This document shows positions 24,188-35,253 of a stretch of DNA of 64,000 nucleotides, piece by piece. The stretch covers positions 27,681,618 through 27,745,617 of the forward strand of contig CP141128.1 in NCBI GenBank assembly GCA_035236585.1, given 5' to 3'. Every line of letters begins with the position of its first letter. Position 1 is the first letter of the stretch. Both the position numbers and the translations under genes were made by a program. The notes beneath the pieces are model-generated. The model was not told the DNA's origin. It made no database searches and saw only the letters and a list, made by a program, of their open reading frames with translations. This DNA is from Warburgia ugandensis. Taxonomy: Eukaryota > Streptophyta > Magnoliopsida > Canellales > Canellaceae.

Positions 24188-24200
24188 AAGGGGGGAAGAA
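24188..24200 (+). other. polypurine tract
   Basis: AAGGGGGGAAGAA directly precedes TGTAACAATC, the start of an LTR, and is preceded by 'gaggatgaaattccttt', the conserved Tekay PPT context. Confidence 0.9.
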
Positions 24201-24819
24201 TGTAACAATCATCAAAATTTGGTTCCTTTTTGGTATATTATATTATATTTGAATTCCAACGAAATTGCATTTCATGAAAATGACCTCTTTGAAAATTCAA
24301 AATTTGACATTGAAAAATCAAGATTTGGAATGTACATGTTAAGATGGTTTCAATGACACTATTTTGCATGAAACAGAGATTAGGAAAAAACCCCCAAAAC
24401 TTTATAAATTTAGAAGGGCATCGAAATTGATAACGACATGCCCCCCGTAATCCCACCTAATTAACATGGGAGTCGAGCTCGACATGTGGGGTTCAAGTTA
24501 TCACTGGAGCATGACTCTTGAGGTGCATTTCGAACCTTAAGAGGTTGGATGAGGAGGAGAATCCGAAGACCAAACACCTCCCTGTCATGAACTCGATGGT
24601 CCCTTCTCCTTTTTCTCTATTGATGTTGGTCCCCTCCACTCTTCTTTGGTTCTAGTAGGGGAAACCTAAACTGAAGACCTCACTTCTCCAACCCTTTCTC
24701 ATCCTCTGATTCTCTTTTCCAAATGACCAACTATGGATGAAATAAGCTCCATAGATAGCAAACTACACCCATTTCCCTTCATGGAGTTCTACCTAAGAAG
24801 GTGCTAATGATAGCCGCCC

Positions 24820-24862
24820 AACATTGCCCAGCCCAACATTGCCCAGCCCAACATTGCCCAAG
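24820..24862. repeat. 15 bp tandem repeat, about 3 copies
   Basis: Unit AACATTGCCCAGCCC, within the LTR. Confidence 0.9.
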
Positions 24863-25110
24863 GCAACTATTCCATGCTGCTTGTGTTCAACTTACTGGTG
24901 ACACCACTCTCTTTCTCTATCTTCTCCTTTCCCTCTGCCTGAAGCATTTGCTCCCACCTTCCTTTTCTATCACTAGCAACAAAATCCAGTGACTATAATT
25001 GATCATCTAATTAAAGTGATACGTGGTGACAAAGACACCTTAGATTAAAGATCTAAGCCATTAACCATGTTGCCCTTGATATCATGAACAAAACCCCTCA
25101 AGCATTTTGA

Positions 25111-25174
25111 CAATTAGGGGAGATCTGACGAAGATCAACAATTAGGGGAGATCTGACGAAGATCAACAATTAGG
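25111..25174. repeat. 28 bp tandem repeat, 2.3 copies
   Basis: Identical 28 bp units at 25111-25138 and 25139-25166, starting CAATTAGGGGAGATCTGACG, plus an 8 bp partial third. Confidence 0.95.
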
Positions 25175-25413
25175 AGCAAGGAATGTGTATGATTGTGATA
25201 ACTTGTATTGATCTAGCTATGATCTAATACTTTAAACAACCTATTAGATGAGGATCAAGGTGATTTATGGAAAGATCTACATCAATTTTCATGAATTCAT
25301 TCTAAATTTTGAATTAGATGCTATGCGCACAGTAAAAGCTAGAAGATTAAGGAATTTTAGTTGAAATTGAATGGAATTGTATCATTACAAGTTAGATCTA
25401 TCACTTTAAATGG

Positions 25414-25429
25414 TCATCATCATCATCAA
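25414..25429 (-). repeat. LINE 3' terminal (TGA)n tail
   Basis: TCATCATCATCATCAA on the plus strand, i.e. a TTGATGATGATGATGA tail after 'gggataaggtc' on the element's strand. Short tandem repeats instead of poly(A) are characteristic of RTE 3' ends. Confidence 0.85.
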
Positions 25430-25433
25430 GACC

Positions 25434-25787
25434 TTATCCCAAATAGGGGTTGGTCACATGAATCATGTTCCTCCATTCCACTCTATTAAGTGCCATGACT
25501 TCATTTGGTCCCAAAGTTTTTAAATCTTTTCTGACCACTTCTGTCCACATTCTTTTGGGCCTTCCCTTCCCCTTTTTAGAGCCTTTGACTTGGATTGACT
25601 TACTCAATCTAACTAGTGTTATTTTTGGTCTCTGTTGGACATGCCCAAACCATCTAAGTCTAATCTCCCTCATCTTGTTACTTATTAGTGATACTCCTAA
25701 GTTTCCTTTAATAATTTGACTTCTAATTCTATCATTTCTTATTTTGCTACTCATCCCTCTCAATATCCACATTTCGATGATGCTCAT
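25434..25787 (-). pseudogene. RTE LINE: C-terminal part of the reverse transcriptase ORF
   Basis: 117 residues with 'MREIRLRWFGHVQQRP' and 'GRPKRMWTEVVRKDLK', the hallmark C-terminal segment of plant RTE proteins. It joins RNA-directed polymerase function to template binding in intact members. It is open in one frame, but upstream sequence needed for an intact protein is in other frames, so this is a relic. It ends near the LINE 3' tail. Confidence 0.85.
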
Positions 25788-25799
25788 TGTATGTACATG

Positions 25800-26334
25800 T
25801 TGTTCCTTAATTTCCTAACACTCTAATCCATATAGCATGGCTAGCCTATACAATTTTCCTTTCAATTTGAGTGGCACTTGTAGATCACACAAAACTCTTG
25901 AGGTGCATGTCCATTTGTTGTAACTAGCTTGGATTCTTTGGGTAACCGCCCTCTCAATTTCTCCACTCTCACAAATTACCAATCACAAGTATCAAAATTG
26001 TTATTTTAGGGAGAGTTCATGGTTATGAATCTTTACCAAAATTGTATTCACATACTCTATCTAGTCAACTAATTTTAAATCCTTTAGATTTTAATGCATC
26101 TCTCTACAACTCCACCTTTGTGTTTACACACTCCCTTATCTCATCAATTAAAACTATATCATTATAAATAACATGCACCATGGAATCTTCTCATGTAGAT
26201 GTTTTGTTAACTAATCCATAATCTACGTGGAAAGGAACGGGCTCAATGTTGATCCTTGGAGCAATCCTATAGTGATAGAAAAATCAAGGGTCTGTCCGCT
26301 AGTGGTCTTAATGTTTGTTATCACTCCCTCATGC
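25800..26334 (-). pseudogene. RTE LINE: reverse transcriptase core, 3' half
   Basis: Minus-strand similarity to the RT palm: a 'SITIGLLQGSTLSPF'-like segment near 26250, and the catalytic box at 26158-26166. There the family's ADD reads YND, so the first catalytic aspartate is lost. Several stops lie in this part. It is separated from the 5' half of RT by the insert 26340-28933. Confidence 0.75.
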
Positions 26335-26339
26335 ATATC

Positions 26340-28933
26340 TATTGTTGTTTTAAATAAAACTCACAAGCACACAAATCATTTGCAATATAGCACACTAGTG
26401 AGGTCGATCTCATAAGGAGTTGAACTAATGTGATGCTAGTGGCCCCTACTTTAAACTATCTAACCTAGTCAAAATTGAAGAGATATTTTTAACCTGAACT
26501 AGAATTGGAAGTTAACACATTAAATTAGAAACATGCTAAAATCATTGAAACTAACTAAGTTTCAACTAATGGAATCTAACTACAACTAAATAAAATAAAT
26601 AAATGAAAGCAATCACTAACAAACAATGAAAGGAAAACCACCAAAGTATCATGCATGTGACCATGGAATGGTATGCATGATTCATTGGATAGGAGTGGAT
26701 TTAATCAACTACCTTGGAAACCTAAGCATGAGATCTTATTCTAACATTAACTAAGCTATCTACAATCTTGTTGGCATCTTGAAAAATCAAGTGAACATGA
26801 GTTGTATGGTGCTGGAAGTTAACATAAACAATTCATGAAAGAAATTCCAGCAGCATAGTAATTGAATTCAATGAATAGAACATGTAAAACATGGAATTAC
26901 ACACTTCTAATGTAATCAAACATTCAATGACATAGATCATTAACTGCTGGATGCTGGACATAATTATGAATTGAAATTCCAAATAAATTTATTGAATCAC
27001 ATCAAAAACTTCTTCAACATGATGCCCCATACATGTAATCCGAATATGAAATTTAATTTCTATTACAATGACGTTCACTTAATCTTTTATTAATCCTTAA
27101 TTACAAGCCAATCCTTCTTCAATTGTTCCCAAAATCAATCACGAATGAGCATGATTGAAATTAAGGGAAAATCCTATGGAATAATAAGGCAAGACTCACT
27201 TGCACTCAAGGAAGCAAGGCTAGAAATCAATGGCAACTTTAAAGAGAACTCAAAAGCTATGAAAGGAAAAGGGAAAATTAGATTCAAGATGAATTCCCTT
27301 GGTTTTCACTTCAAGGGAAAACTAGTCACAAATCTTAGCTTCTAAATCAAGGAACAACAAAATAGGACAAGGCAAAAACTAGCATGAAAAGAACAAAGGC
27401 AAACAAGAAAGGAAGCAAGAGAAACTAACCTTGAAAGTTGAAGCAAACACTCCCAAAACCAGGTGTGGAGAATTCTAGAAGATGCCGCACATGCTTAGGA
27501 AGATAGTAGCACCCAAGGAGTCCACAAAATAAAAGAAAATGAGAGAAGAGATGGGCTTCATAAGAGGGTGTCTCGTTTCAAGCGAGGAGACGTCTTTTTC
27601 CCTAAGTGTATAAGTGTCCCCTTCTCTTAGGTTTTTGTAAAGTTTTATAATTTTTCTCCTATTTTCTCTAGGGTACCCTAATATTAAGGTATGGTGGAGA
27701 TGAAATCAAGCTATTTTGAATGATTAAGAGGAGTGGGAAACTAAGGTTTCAAAAGAGGAAAGTGGGGAAAAGTGGCTGCCTTGTTTTGGAGTGGACCAGG
27801 TGGGAGATGCCTACTTTTTAGGAATGGGTGTCCCCCCTTTCAAAATTCTTGAATCAACAACAAAATAGGCAAGTGGGGTGGGAATAAGATAAGAGGGAGA
27901 GGGAGAGAATGAGGTCGAGAATTATGGTTGGTTGGGATAGGAGTTCAGAAAGAAGGTGAGAGGAAAGTGGGAGGAAACTGAGGTGTAGGAAAAACTTAGG
28001 AAATAGAGGTGAGATGGAAATTTTGATTGGTTAATTGGTTTTCTAAGGCATTGGGATTGGTTGCATGGTTAGGATAGGAGTTTAGGAAGGTGAAAGAGTT
28101 ATGAATGGTAGGACTCTTGAATGGAAAGTCAAACTTGTGGTGGTCTTTGGTGGTGAGGTGGAAAGTGATAAATAAGTGGGGAAAATGTCAAAATGGGAAG
28201 GCACTCATCCTATTGGTCCATATCCACCTTATCCTAATTAGATTTCCCTTAATTATCTTCAAAATATCCTTAAAATCTCATGGATAATTCTCTTGAATTT
28301 CTTCCAATCCTAGCCTTTCATTTAGCTTGGCATGATGGCTTAGATGGCTAACTTTGAAGACTCCACTGGTTAGGCTTCAAGGCTGGCTTAGGAAGCTTCC
28401 TTGGCTTGACTTCAAGGTTCAATCCATTGGCTTGAATGGTTTGTCTTGAATTCCTTAGCTTGTCACCTTCTTTCATGGCTTATATGGCTTAGGTGGCTTC
28501 CATGCAAAGGTGGTGGGAATGCATGGTTTATTTCATGGGCCCACTTTGGCCATCTTTAGCTCTTTTAATCACATCCATTGCTAATCCACAAGATGATTTT
28601 GACATTTGTTTTCATGTTGGATTGATAATTTTGGGCTTTGACTCGATCTTTTGATCTTGATATTTAATGTTCATCTCAATAAATCTTGACCGCTAGATCA
28701 CCATCTTACTTCCTACAAAAAGTGAAAAAAACCTAATTAAATCCTAGAGAAATATGATTAATCACAGACTTACCTTGGATTAGCTTTTGGACCTTCAAAA
28801 TATCAAAATTTTCTTCATTAGGTCAAACATGCATGTGTTACGAATTTTGATCTAAAAAACTAATCTACACCTATAAGTTGTAATGCATGGGTAACTACTT
28901 GGGTGGTTTTTATGCAAAATTAAACACTTATCA
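26340..28933 (-). mobile_element. 2.6 kb solo-LTR-like insertion in the LINE
   Basis: Flanked by the identical 5 bp ATATC at 26335-26339 and 28934-28938, and the LINE's RT sequence resumes exactly across it. On the minus strand it starts TGATAAGTGTTTAATTTTGC, an LTR-like TG start seen in Athila/Tat elements. Its other end carries a 'gagatcgacctcac...cttgtgag' segment resembling the 'gggatcgacatgtacttgcac' end region at about 61390-61440. The far terminal bases are not a clean CA. No coding domain is seen, and the open frame at 28105-28287 has no signature. Lineage assignment is tentative. Confidence 0.6.
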
Positions 28934-28938
28934 ATATC

Positions 28939-29950
28939 CTTAATTATGTCTATATACCCCTGTAAAACCCCTTTCTAGTCCAATTCCCACCATATTAACT
29001 CTTTGGGGACCCCATCATAAGCTTTTTCTAGGTCAATAAAGACCATGTGAAGGTCATTCCTCATCTCCCTATATTTCTCTATCGATTGTTTAAGTAGGAA
29101 AATAACTTCCATTGTAGACCTCCCAAGCATGAAACCAAACTGGTTCTTCGATATACTTGTCTCATGCTATAACCACTTGTGCATCACTCTTTCAAAAAGT
29201 TTCATGGTATAGCTCATAAGTTTAATCCTTCGATAATTAGTACAACTCTGTATGTCTCCTTTATTCTTGTAAATTGGTACAATAGAGATCTTCCTCCATT
29301 CATCTAGCATTTTCTTTGATTTTACAATCTTGTTAAATAATTTTATCAAACCAACAACCCCAATATCTACCATATATTTTCAAACCTCCATTGGTATACC
29401 ATTAGGCCCCATAGCATTCCTTGATTTCACCTTTTCCAAGGCCTCTCTCACTTCAGGTATTCTAATCCTATGGTCATATCTATAATGGCCAACTTTATTT
29501 GGGTTTATGGTATGTACAATCCCTATATTCTCAAGGTAATTATCATTCAATAGTTTTTGAAAGTAACTTTCCCATCTTTATTGGATCTTATCATATTTGA
29601 CCAATATCCTTTGGACATGACATCTAATACTCTTAGTGTGGTCTAAGTGCTTACTCTTCCTTTCTCTTATTTTTGCGAGTTTGAACACATCTTTCTCACT
29701 TCCCTTGATCCTAATCTATTATAGAGGTCAGCATATGCCTTGAGTTTATCCTAACCTACTACTCTCTTAGAAACCCTTTTAGCATTCTTATATTGCTCAA
29801 ATATTTCTTTATTTTTAGTCATTTGACATGCTTTAAAACACACGTTTCTCTTTAATAGCTTCTTTCACTTTTTCAGTACACCACCAAGTTTCCATTGTTG
29901 GTAGCCTTCTTACCTTTAGATGCTCCTAGGACATCTTTTGCCACTTTCTT
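28939..29950 (-). pseudogene. RTE LINE: reverse transcriptase, 5' half
   Basis: 29167-29373 reads 'DEWRKISIVPIYKNKGDIQ' and 'CTNYRRIKLMSYTMKLFERV', the conserved start of RTE reverse transcriptase. Weaker similarity extends on both sides, including the 'QAWEV..SY'-like part near 29100 and the linker up to about 29950. Broken by stops and frame changes. Confidence 0.8.
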
Positions 29951-30073
29951 TATGGACATGGCCATATTAGTCCACATGGTGTTTACTTCTATTTCATTGT
30001 TGTAGTTTCCTTCTACTATCAACTTGTTTGTAAATGTTGCTACCTTCTCTCCTTTTAAGTTTTTCCACTTAGT

Positions 30074-30850
30074 TCATGGACACCTATTAAGTTCATTTCC
30101 TTTCTTTTGTACTTTAATGTGGATATTCATAACCATTAATCTATGTTGTGAGATTAGACTCTCACCAGGTATCACCTTACAATCCTTACATGTTGATCTT
30201 TTGGCATTCTTAACTACGAAAAAGTTTGTTTGGCTTTTATATGGTCCACTTTTAAAGGTTAGTAAGTGTTCATACCTCTTCTTAAAGTATGTATTTGTTA
30301 TAACTAGGTTATATGCTAATGCAAAATCAAGTCTAACTTCCCCCATCTGATTTTTTTCTCTGATACTATACTCCCCATTTACCCTATCATATCCTTCTTT
30401 TTTTTGTCCTACATGACCACTAAAATCTCCTCCTATAAATATCCCCTCCATGATGGGAATGTCTTGCATAAGTTTGTCCATATCTTCCTAGAACTATCTC
30501 TAGATTCTATCTTCTAACCCTACTTATGATAAGTATGCATCAATGAAATTTATGATCTTCTCTCCTAAAACAACTTTTATTAGTATAATTCTATCTTAGG
30601 TTCTTCTAATGTCAACTATGTCTTATAATTCTTATCTACCATTATCTCCTAAGCCATTTCTATTATTGTCATTTCCTACATACCAGAGCTTATAGCCATC
30701 GAATTCTCTTTTCACTTAGTTTCTTGAATACAAGTGGTGTTGACTCTCGCATGTTTCATCATATCCCTCTAGACTCTTACATGTAAATGTTCCTATATTC
30801 CATGTAGTAGTATGAATCTTGTTCTCTTGACCTAGCCTATTTACCTACAC
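30074..30850 (-). pseudogene. RTE LINE: endonuclease domain
   Basis: Open at 30074-30481 with 'GGDFSGHVGQ', 'ITNTYFKKR', 'SQTNFFVVK' and 'CKDCKVIPGESLISQHRL', all landmarks of the RTE apurinic/apyrimidinic-like endonuclease that nicks the target. The N-terminal part ('TTWNIGTFTCKSLE'-like) continues in other frames to about 30850. The domain is complete in outline but broken. Confidence 0.85.
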
Positions 30851-31105
30851 ACTTCTCGAACGGTGTAGGAACCAATGCTTTGAGGGAATGTTCTAGTAAT
30901 CCATGCCTATTTTCCATTGCACCCAGGACCCGATGCAGCGTGTTGCTTTCGAGAGAACACCCTAGCAGCTCTTATCCATTTTCCACCACATCTGAGATCT
31001 AATATAGTACATTACTTAGGGGTAAATCCATATCATAAGGGAATATCATAAATTGATTCATGCATGGAGTTTGCAATAGTTTTCCTTGTTGGATGGTACC
31101 AATGC

Positions 31106-31110
31106 AAAAC
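31106..31110. repeat. target site duplication (left), AAAAC
   Basis: Matches 42222-42226. Confidence 0.85.
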
Positions 31111-34100
31111 TGTAACACCTTTAAATTTTTGAATCACTTTATGTAAATAGAATGAATTAGAAAAGAAGAAACATGGAATTCAATTTATAAGATTTTAAAC
31201 TTTTCAAGGATAATTAGTGAAAGACATGGAATTGACTATTGAAAGATCAATATTAGTAATCTATTTGAGAAAACAAATCCAACGACACTAAGAATATCGA
31301 AATCGAAGTTCGGATGAAAATCTTTTAATTATTTTAATTAAGTAGTTAATTTAAATTAATTAGTAGTTAAAGTGAATAAAATTGATTACAAGTGGGACCC
31401 CTATGTCGGGACACAGTCATAAATTCTAATTGATTCTTACAAGTAATTACATGTAATAGTGAACCTCATTTATAAAGGGTAATGATTAAAAAATATATCT
31501 ATATATAATAATTACATGACATTTAACTTTCTCCCTTCTCCCTTCTCCCTTCTCCCTTCTCCTCTCTATCTCTCTCAGACAGCTTACCTATTAGTCGATT
31601 AATGCGATTGACCCAAGGATTGTTAGGCACTGGACAATCCACCAACTGAGTATCATTGCCAGTGTCACTCTTCCTACTCTCCCCCCTTCTGGCCTATATC
31701 GCCACTGCAGCTTTGTGACACACCAATACACCATGGTTGAGTAGATCCCTAGTGACGCAACATACACCACAGCCAAGTAGATCACCACTAAGTTTCCCAT
31801 TTCACTTGACATGGCATATATGCCAAATCCAATCTGCCATGCTCTTCCTTCTCTACACTATTCCCCCCTTGTGCCATCTGAGGCAGCCAAATAGCAGTGC
31901 CATCAAAATCTATGGGCTGGTGCCACTTGAGATCAGCAGCCAGAAATGCCCCTAGGAACCCTTCCCTATCTCTATCCCTCTCGTTGTGCCTCTTCTCCCT
32001 CTTCTCGGTTCAGTCCTAAGTGGCGACTGAGCCAGGGTTGTTGGCCATCACTGGCCACTAGAACCCACTCCCTTTCTCTCTCTCTCTCTTCCTCCCTCTC
32101 GCTCTTTGTCTCACTCTTCTCTGGTCTGACAAGCTTGTGCACATGGGATCGACGTACAAATACATTGCTCTCCTAGCTCCCCACCTCTTTTTCCTCCTCA
32201 GGCACAACTTACCATTCTAAGTGGTTGACGTCCTTGGACCCCACCATCACCCTTACCCATTGCCTCTACCTCTTTATGGTTTGGTTTGGTTGCCAACCAA
32301 ACTGGTAGCCATCGGCCACCACCCACCGCCATTGCCCCCATTCTCCCCTTCCCTCTTGATGTTTGTTATAGGTCACCCACTACACTGTTGAACTTTGACC
32401 TCTTCCCCAACTCAATACTAGAGGGATATCACTAATCTAAGAAATTCATCACGATCCTTAAGGCGTAAGGAATAAAACCCATCAATCAATTTGGCTATTA
32501 GTGAAGATCCAATGGTGAACTAAAGCCGACAATGATGTACAGTCACGATCGTGTTGATCTATAACTGATCTGACCATCCATCATCATTTAGCCTATGACC
32601 TATCACCAAATGTCAAGTTCATGATGAAACAATAAATGCCACATGATCCAACCATTAATGAATCACCAAAATACATATCTACGACCGATTTGGCCTCTTA
32701 TCATGATCCACCCATTGATTGGCCACTAGATACTAGATATGCAATTGATCTATCCCTTCAAGATGATCTAATCCTTGATCAACTACCTAACACCTAGATC
32801 AACCACCGATTTGATCTTCCACATAGATTTGATCATACATTTAGCACTTGATTTGAGCCATTCATTCTCGGATTTTGGGATCAAAGGCGGTCAAACCTGA
32901 TTAAGCCATGTCAAACACAATGTCATACATGGATTTAAGCTATCAAAGGTAAGAACATTATCAAATCTTATTTAAATTAATTAAATATTATTTTATTTGA
33001 TTATTCCTAATAAATTGTTTACATTCTACCAAAAAAAAATAAGATTAGAATGGATTAAACCTTGGGAAAGAATATTTGAGCTATTTATTTTATTAATTAG
33101 ATTAATCTAATGGTTACATTGTTCTAATAACCCTAGATTCAAAGATTTGATGTTGGGAGGACTTCAAACTATTGATCTAACTGATCAGAATTTAATTTGA
33201 CTATGATATCAATAGATCAAACATTTAAAAATGAAATAGAATATATGTCAAGTTGAGACCAATAAAATATGAGAATAGATGGATGATTTGGACCATTGAT
33301 CTTTAATCAATGGTCAAAATTTGAGGACAATATAAAATAAAGAGATGTACCTAGGATCGAAGGTCAATAAGGGCAAGATCATCATATTTAATGATGATCA
33401 AAGATTAGATGAGTAATAAATGAGAAATTGTGAGCAAGTGATTAACCTAAAATGTACGTAGAACTTGACAAATTCACCAATTGATATGACATTGAGACTG
33501 TTGGACATTCTGAGGATTTGGATATCCCATATTAGAGGAAGGTGGAATTTAAGATGCTAATTTTCACAAATTACATTATTTGTTAATATGGTTATGATGT
33601 CATTTTGATAGTTGCATGAGATTTGAATTGCATGAATTATTTAATGTGATTATTCTATGATATTGTACATGTAGTATTTATAAAACAAAAAGGCTATAGT
33701 ACTATATATGAAAATTTATTATATTATGGTTTTGAGAATTTCAAATGATGTCATTTATTTAAAATGCATCATTTAAGAATGTGATGCATGTTTTATGTTG
33801 ACATGGTTTGATTTGATAGCCAGGTGGGCTTGTTTTTGGTATAGGGTACCAACTACACACATGATATGCTATTTTCATGATTTGATATGAGACAAGCATA
33901 TAGCCTAATGGTTTTATGATAGCCTAGCATGGAGGCTTGAAGGTTTTGTTTTCAATAGGCGTGTTCTTGGGGGATGCTATGCTATGAGGGATGTAGGGCT
34001 GATCCCCTGCCCTTTGACTTTGTGCTATGATAGACACCTGATCCATAGGAGGGCAAACACTATAGGGAGTGGTATCATTAGTGGTCCACATTACAATTCT

Positions 34101-35253
34101 AATTCTCACCCATGTAGGATGAACACCTAGTCTCCAGTTTTGGTGTCAATGGGGAGCGACAGTTGATATACCCAGGAGTTGGTTATCATTGTAGCATAGT
34201 AGTCCCTTGTATTTTCTTGCATAGTGCTACAAGCATGAATGAGTGACACCATGTGCGCTTGGTTTTCTTTGGACATCTGGGTGCTATGATCACGACTGAG
34301 TGACAGTGCCGTGAGTATGTGGCATGATGATATGCCTGGTATGAGCTCATGACCATTATGTATACCCATCGTGGATTGGATGATTGTGGGGCCCATATAG
34401 CTAGGGGTTTGATCACTAATGACTATATTCACTAATTTCACAAGTTTAACATCGTTTAACTCATTTCATTATTCAATATCTTTATTCGTGATTTAGACCA
34501 TGATTTGTTCATGACCTTGCATTGCCGAATCTATTTAGGATGTTTATAGCTATTCATAAAGTTTAATTGAGATCTTGATTATGATTTGAACACGATATTT
34601 TGCTACTAGATTTATTCATGATATTCACATGAACTCCTTGAAATTGATATTTTAAAGTTTTAGATTATCTTAAATTTAATCATTTAGATTATTGATTATT
34701 GATTCAAAATATTTAGTGCATTGAAATGGTTATTACATTGTGAAAGCAAATGTTTTATTTTATTTTTTATAAGCATCTTATTCCCCTACCAAGCATAGCT
34801 TGCGAAGGCATTGCATTTTGTTACAATGCCTCATATACTGAGCGACATACTGAATTGATGAGGAGTGAGATCAAGTAGCTGATTGAGATATCATTGTCTG
34901 AGGGTATGTTTTAGTTTTACTTATACCATACATGTACATCTATGGTATTTAGACTTAATTTGTGATGATGCAGCGATTGTGGCTGTCAACTCGATGGGTC
35001 CTGAAGAAGTAAACATGTTTTAAAAAATGTCTACTTAAAAAATGAAAATTTATTTGTGTTTTCAAAATTTTAATATCAAACTGAATCATAAATAATTAAG
35101 TAATGAGTCAATGGTTGACACTCGAAGTTTTTAAAATGAAGCTCATTCAAAATGTTTTTCGATGTCTTGTTTTTGAAACTGTTTTTCAAAAATTGGGGCC
35201 TCACCTTTTGAATGGATTTGTGAAAAAGTGTTTGAAAAACCCTAGTCCTCACA
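31111..35253 (+). repeat. 5' LTR (4.1 kb)
   Basis: Starts TGTAACACC and ends GTCCTCACA. Contains a (CTTCTCC)n tract at about 31530-31562 and a pyrimidine-rich leader. Open frames at 31737-32176 are leader low-complexity sequence repeated in the other LTR and are not genes. Confidence 0.9.

Larger units (their letters stand above)
21602..24200 (+). mobile_element. decayed internal region of a Tekay-type element (array internal 1)
   Basis: Lies between a PBS (21604) and a polypurine tract (24188-24200). It matches the other internal region at 45048-45132 plus 53305-54424, for example 22840-23090 versus 54160-54415. No gag or pol domain can be read with confidence except traces near the 3' end. 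It is shorter than a full Tekay internal region and has many breaks. Short open frames such as 22537-22770 show no known family. Confidence 0.7.

Noticed and set aside
24820-25174. Short regularly repeated units that might suggest a CRISPR-like array
   Set aside because: Direct tandem repeats without spacers, two to three copies, in plant repeat DNA.
31737-32176. Open frames with serine/proline-rich translations, repeated at 39128-39588
   Set aside because: Pyrimidine-rich LTR leader sequence present in both LTRs of the 31111-42221 element.
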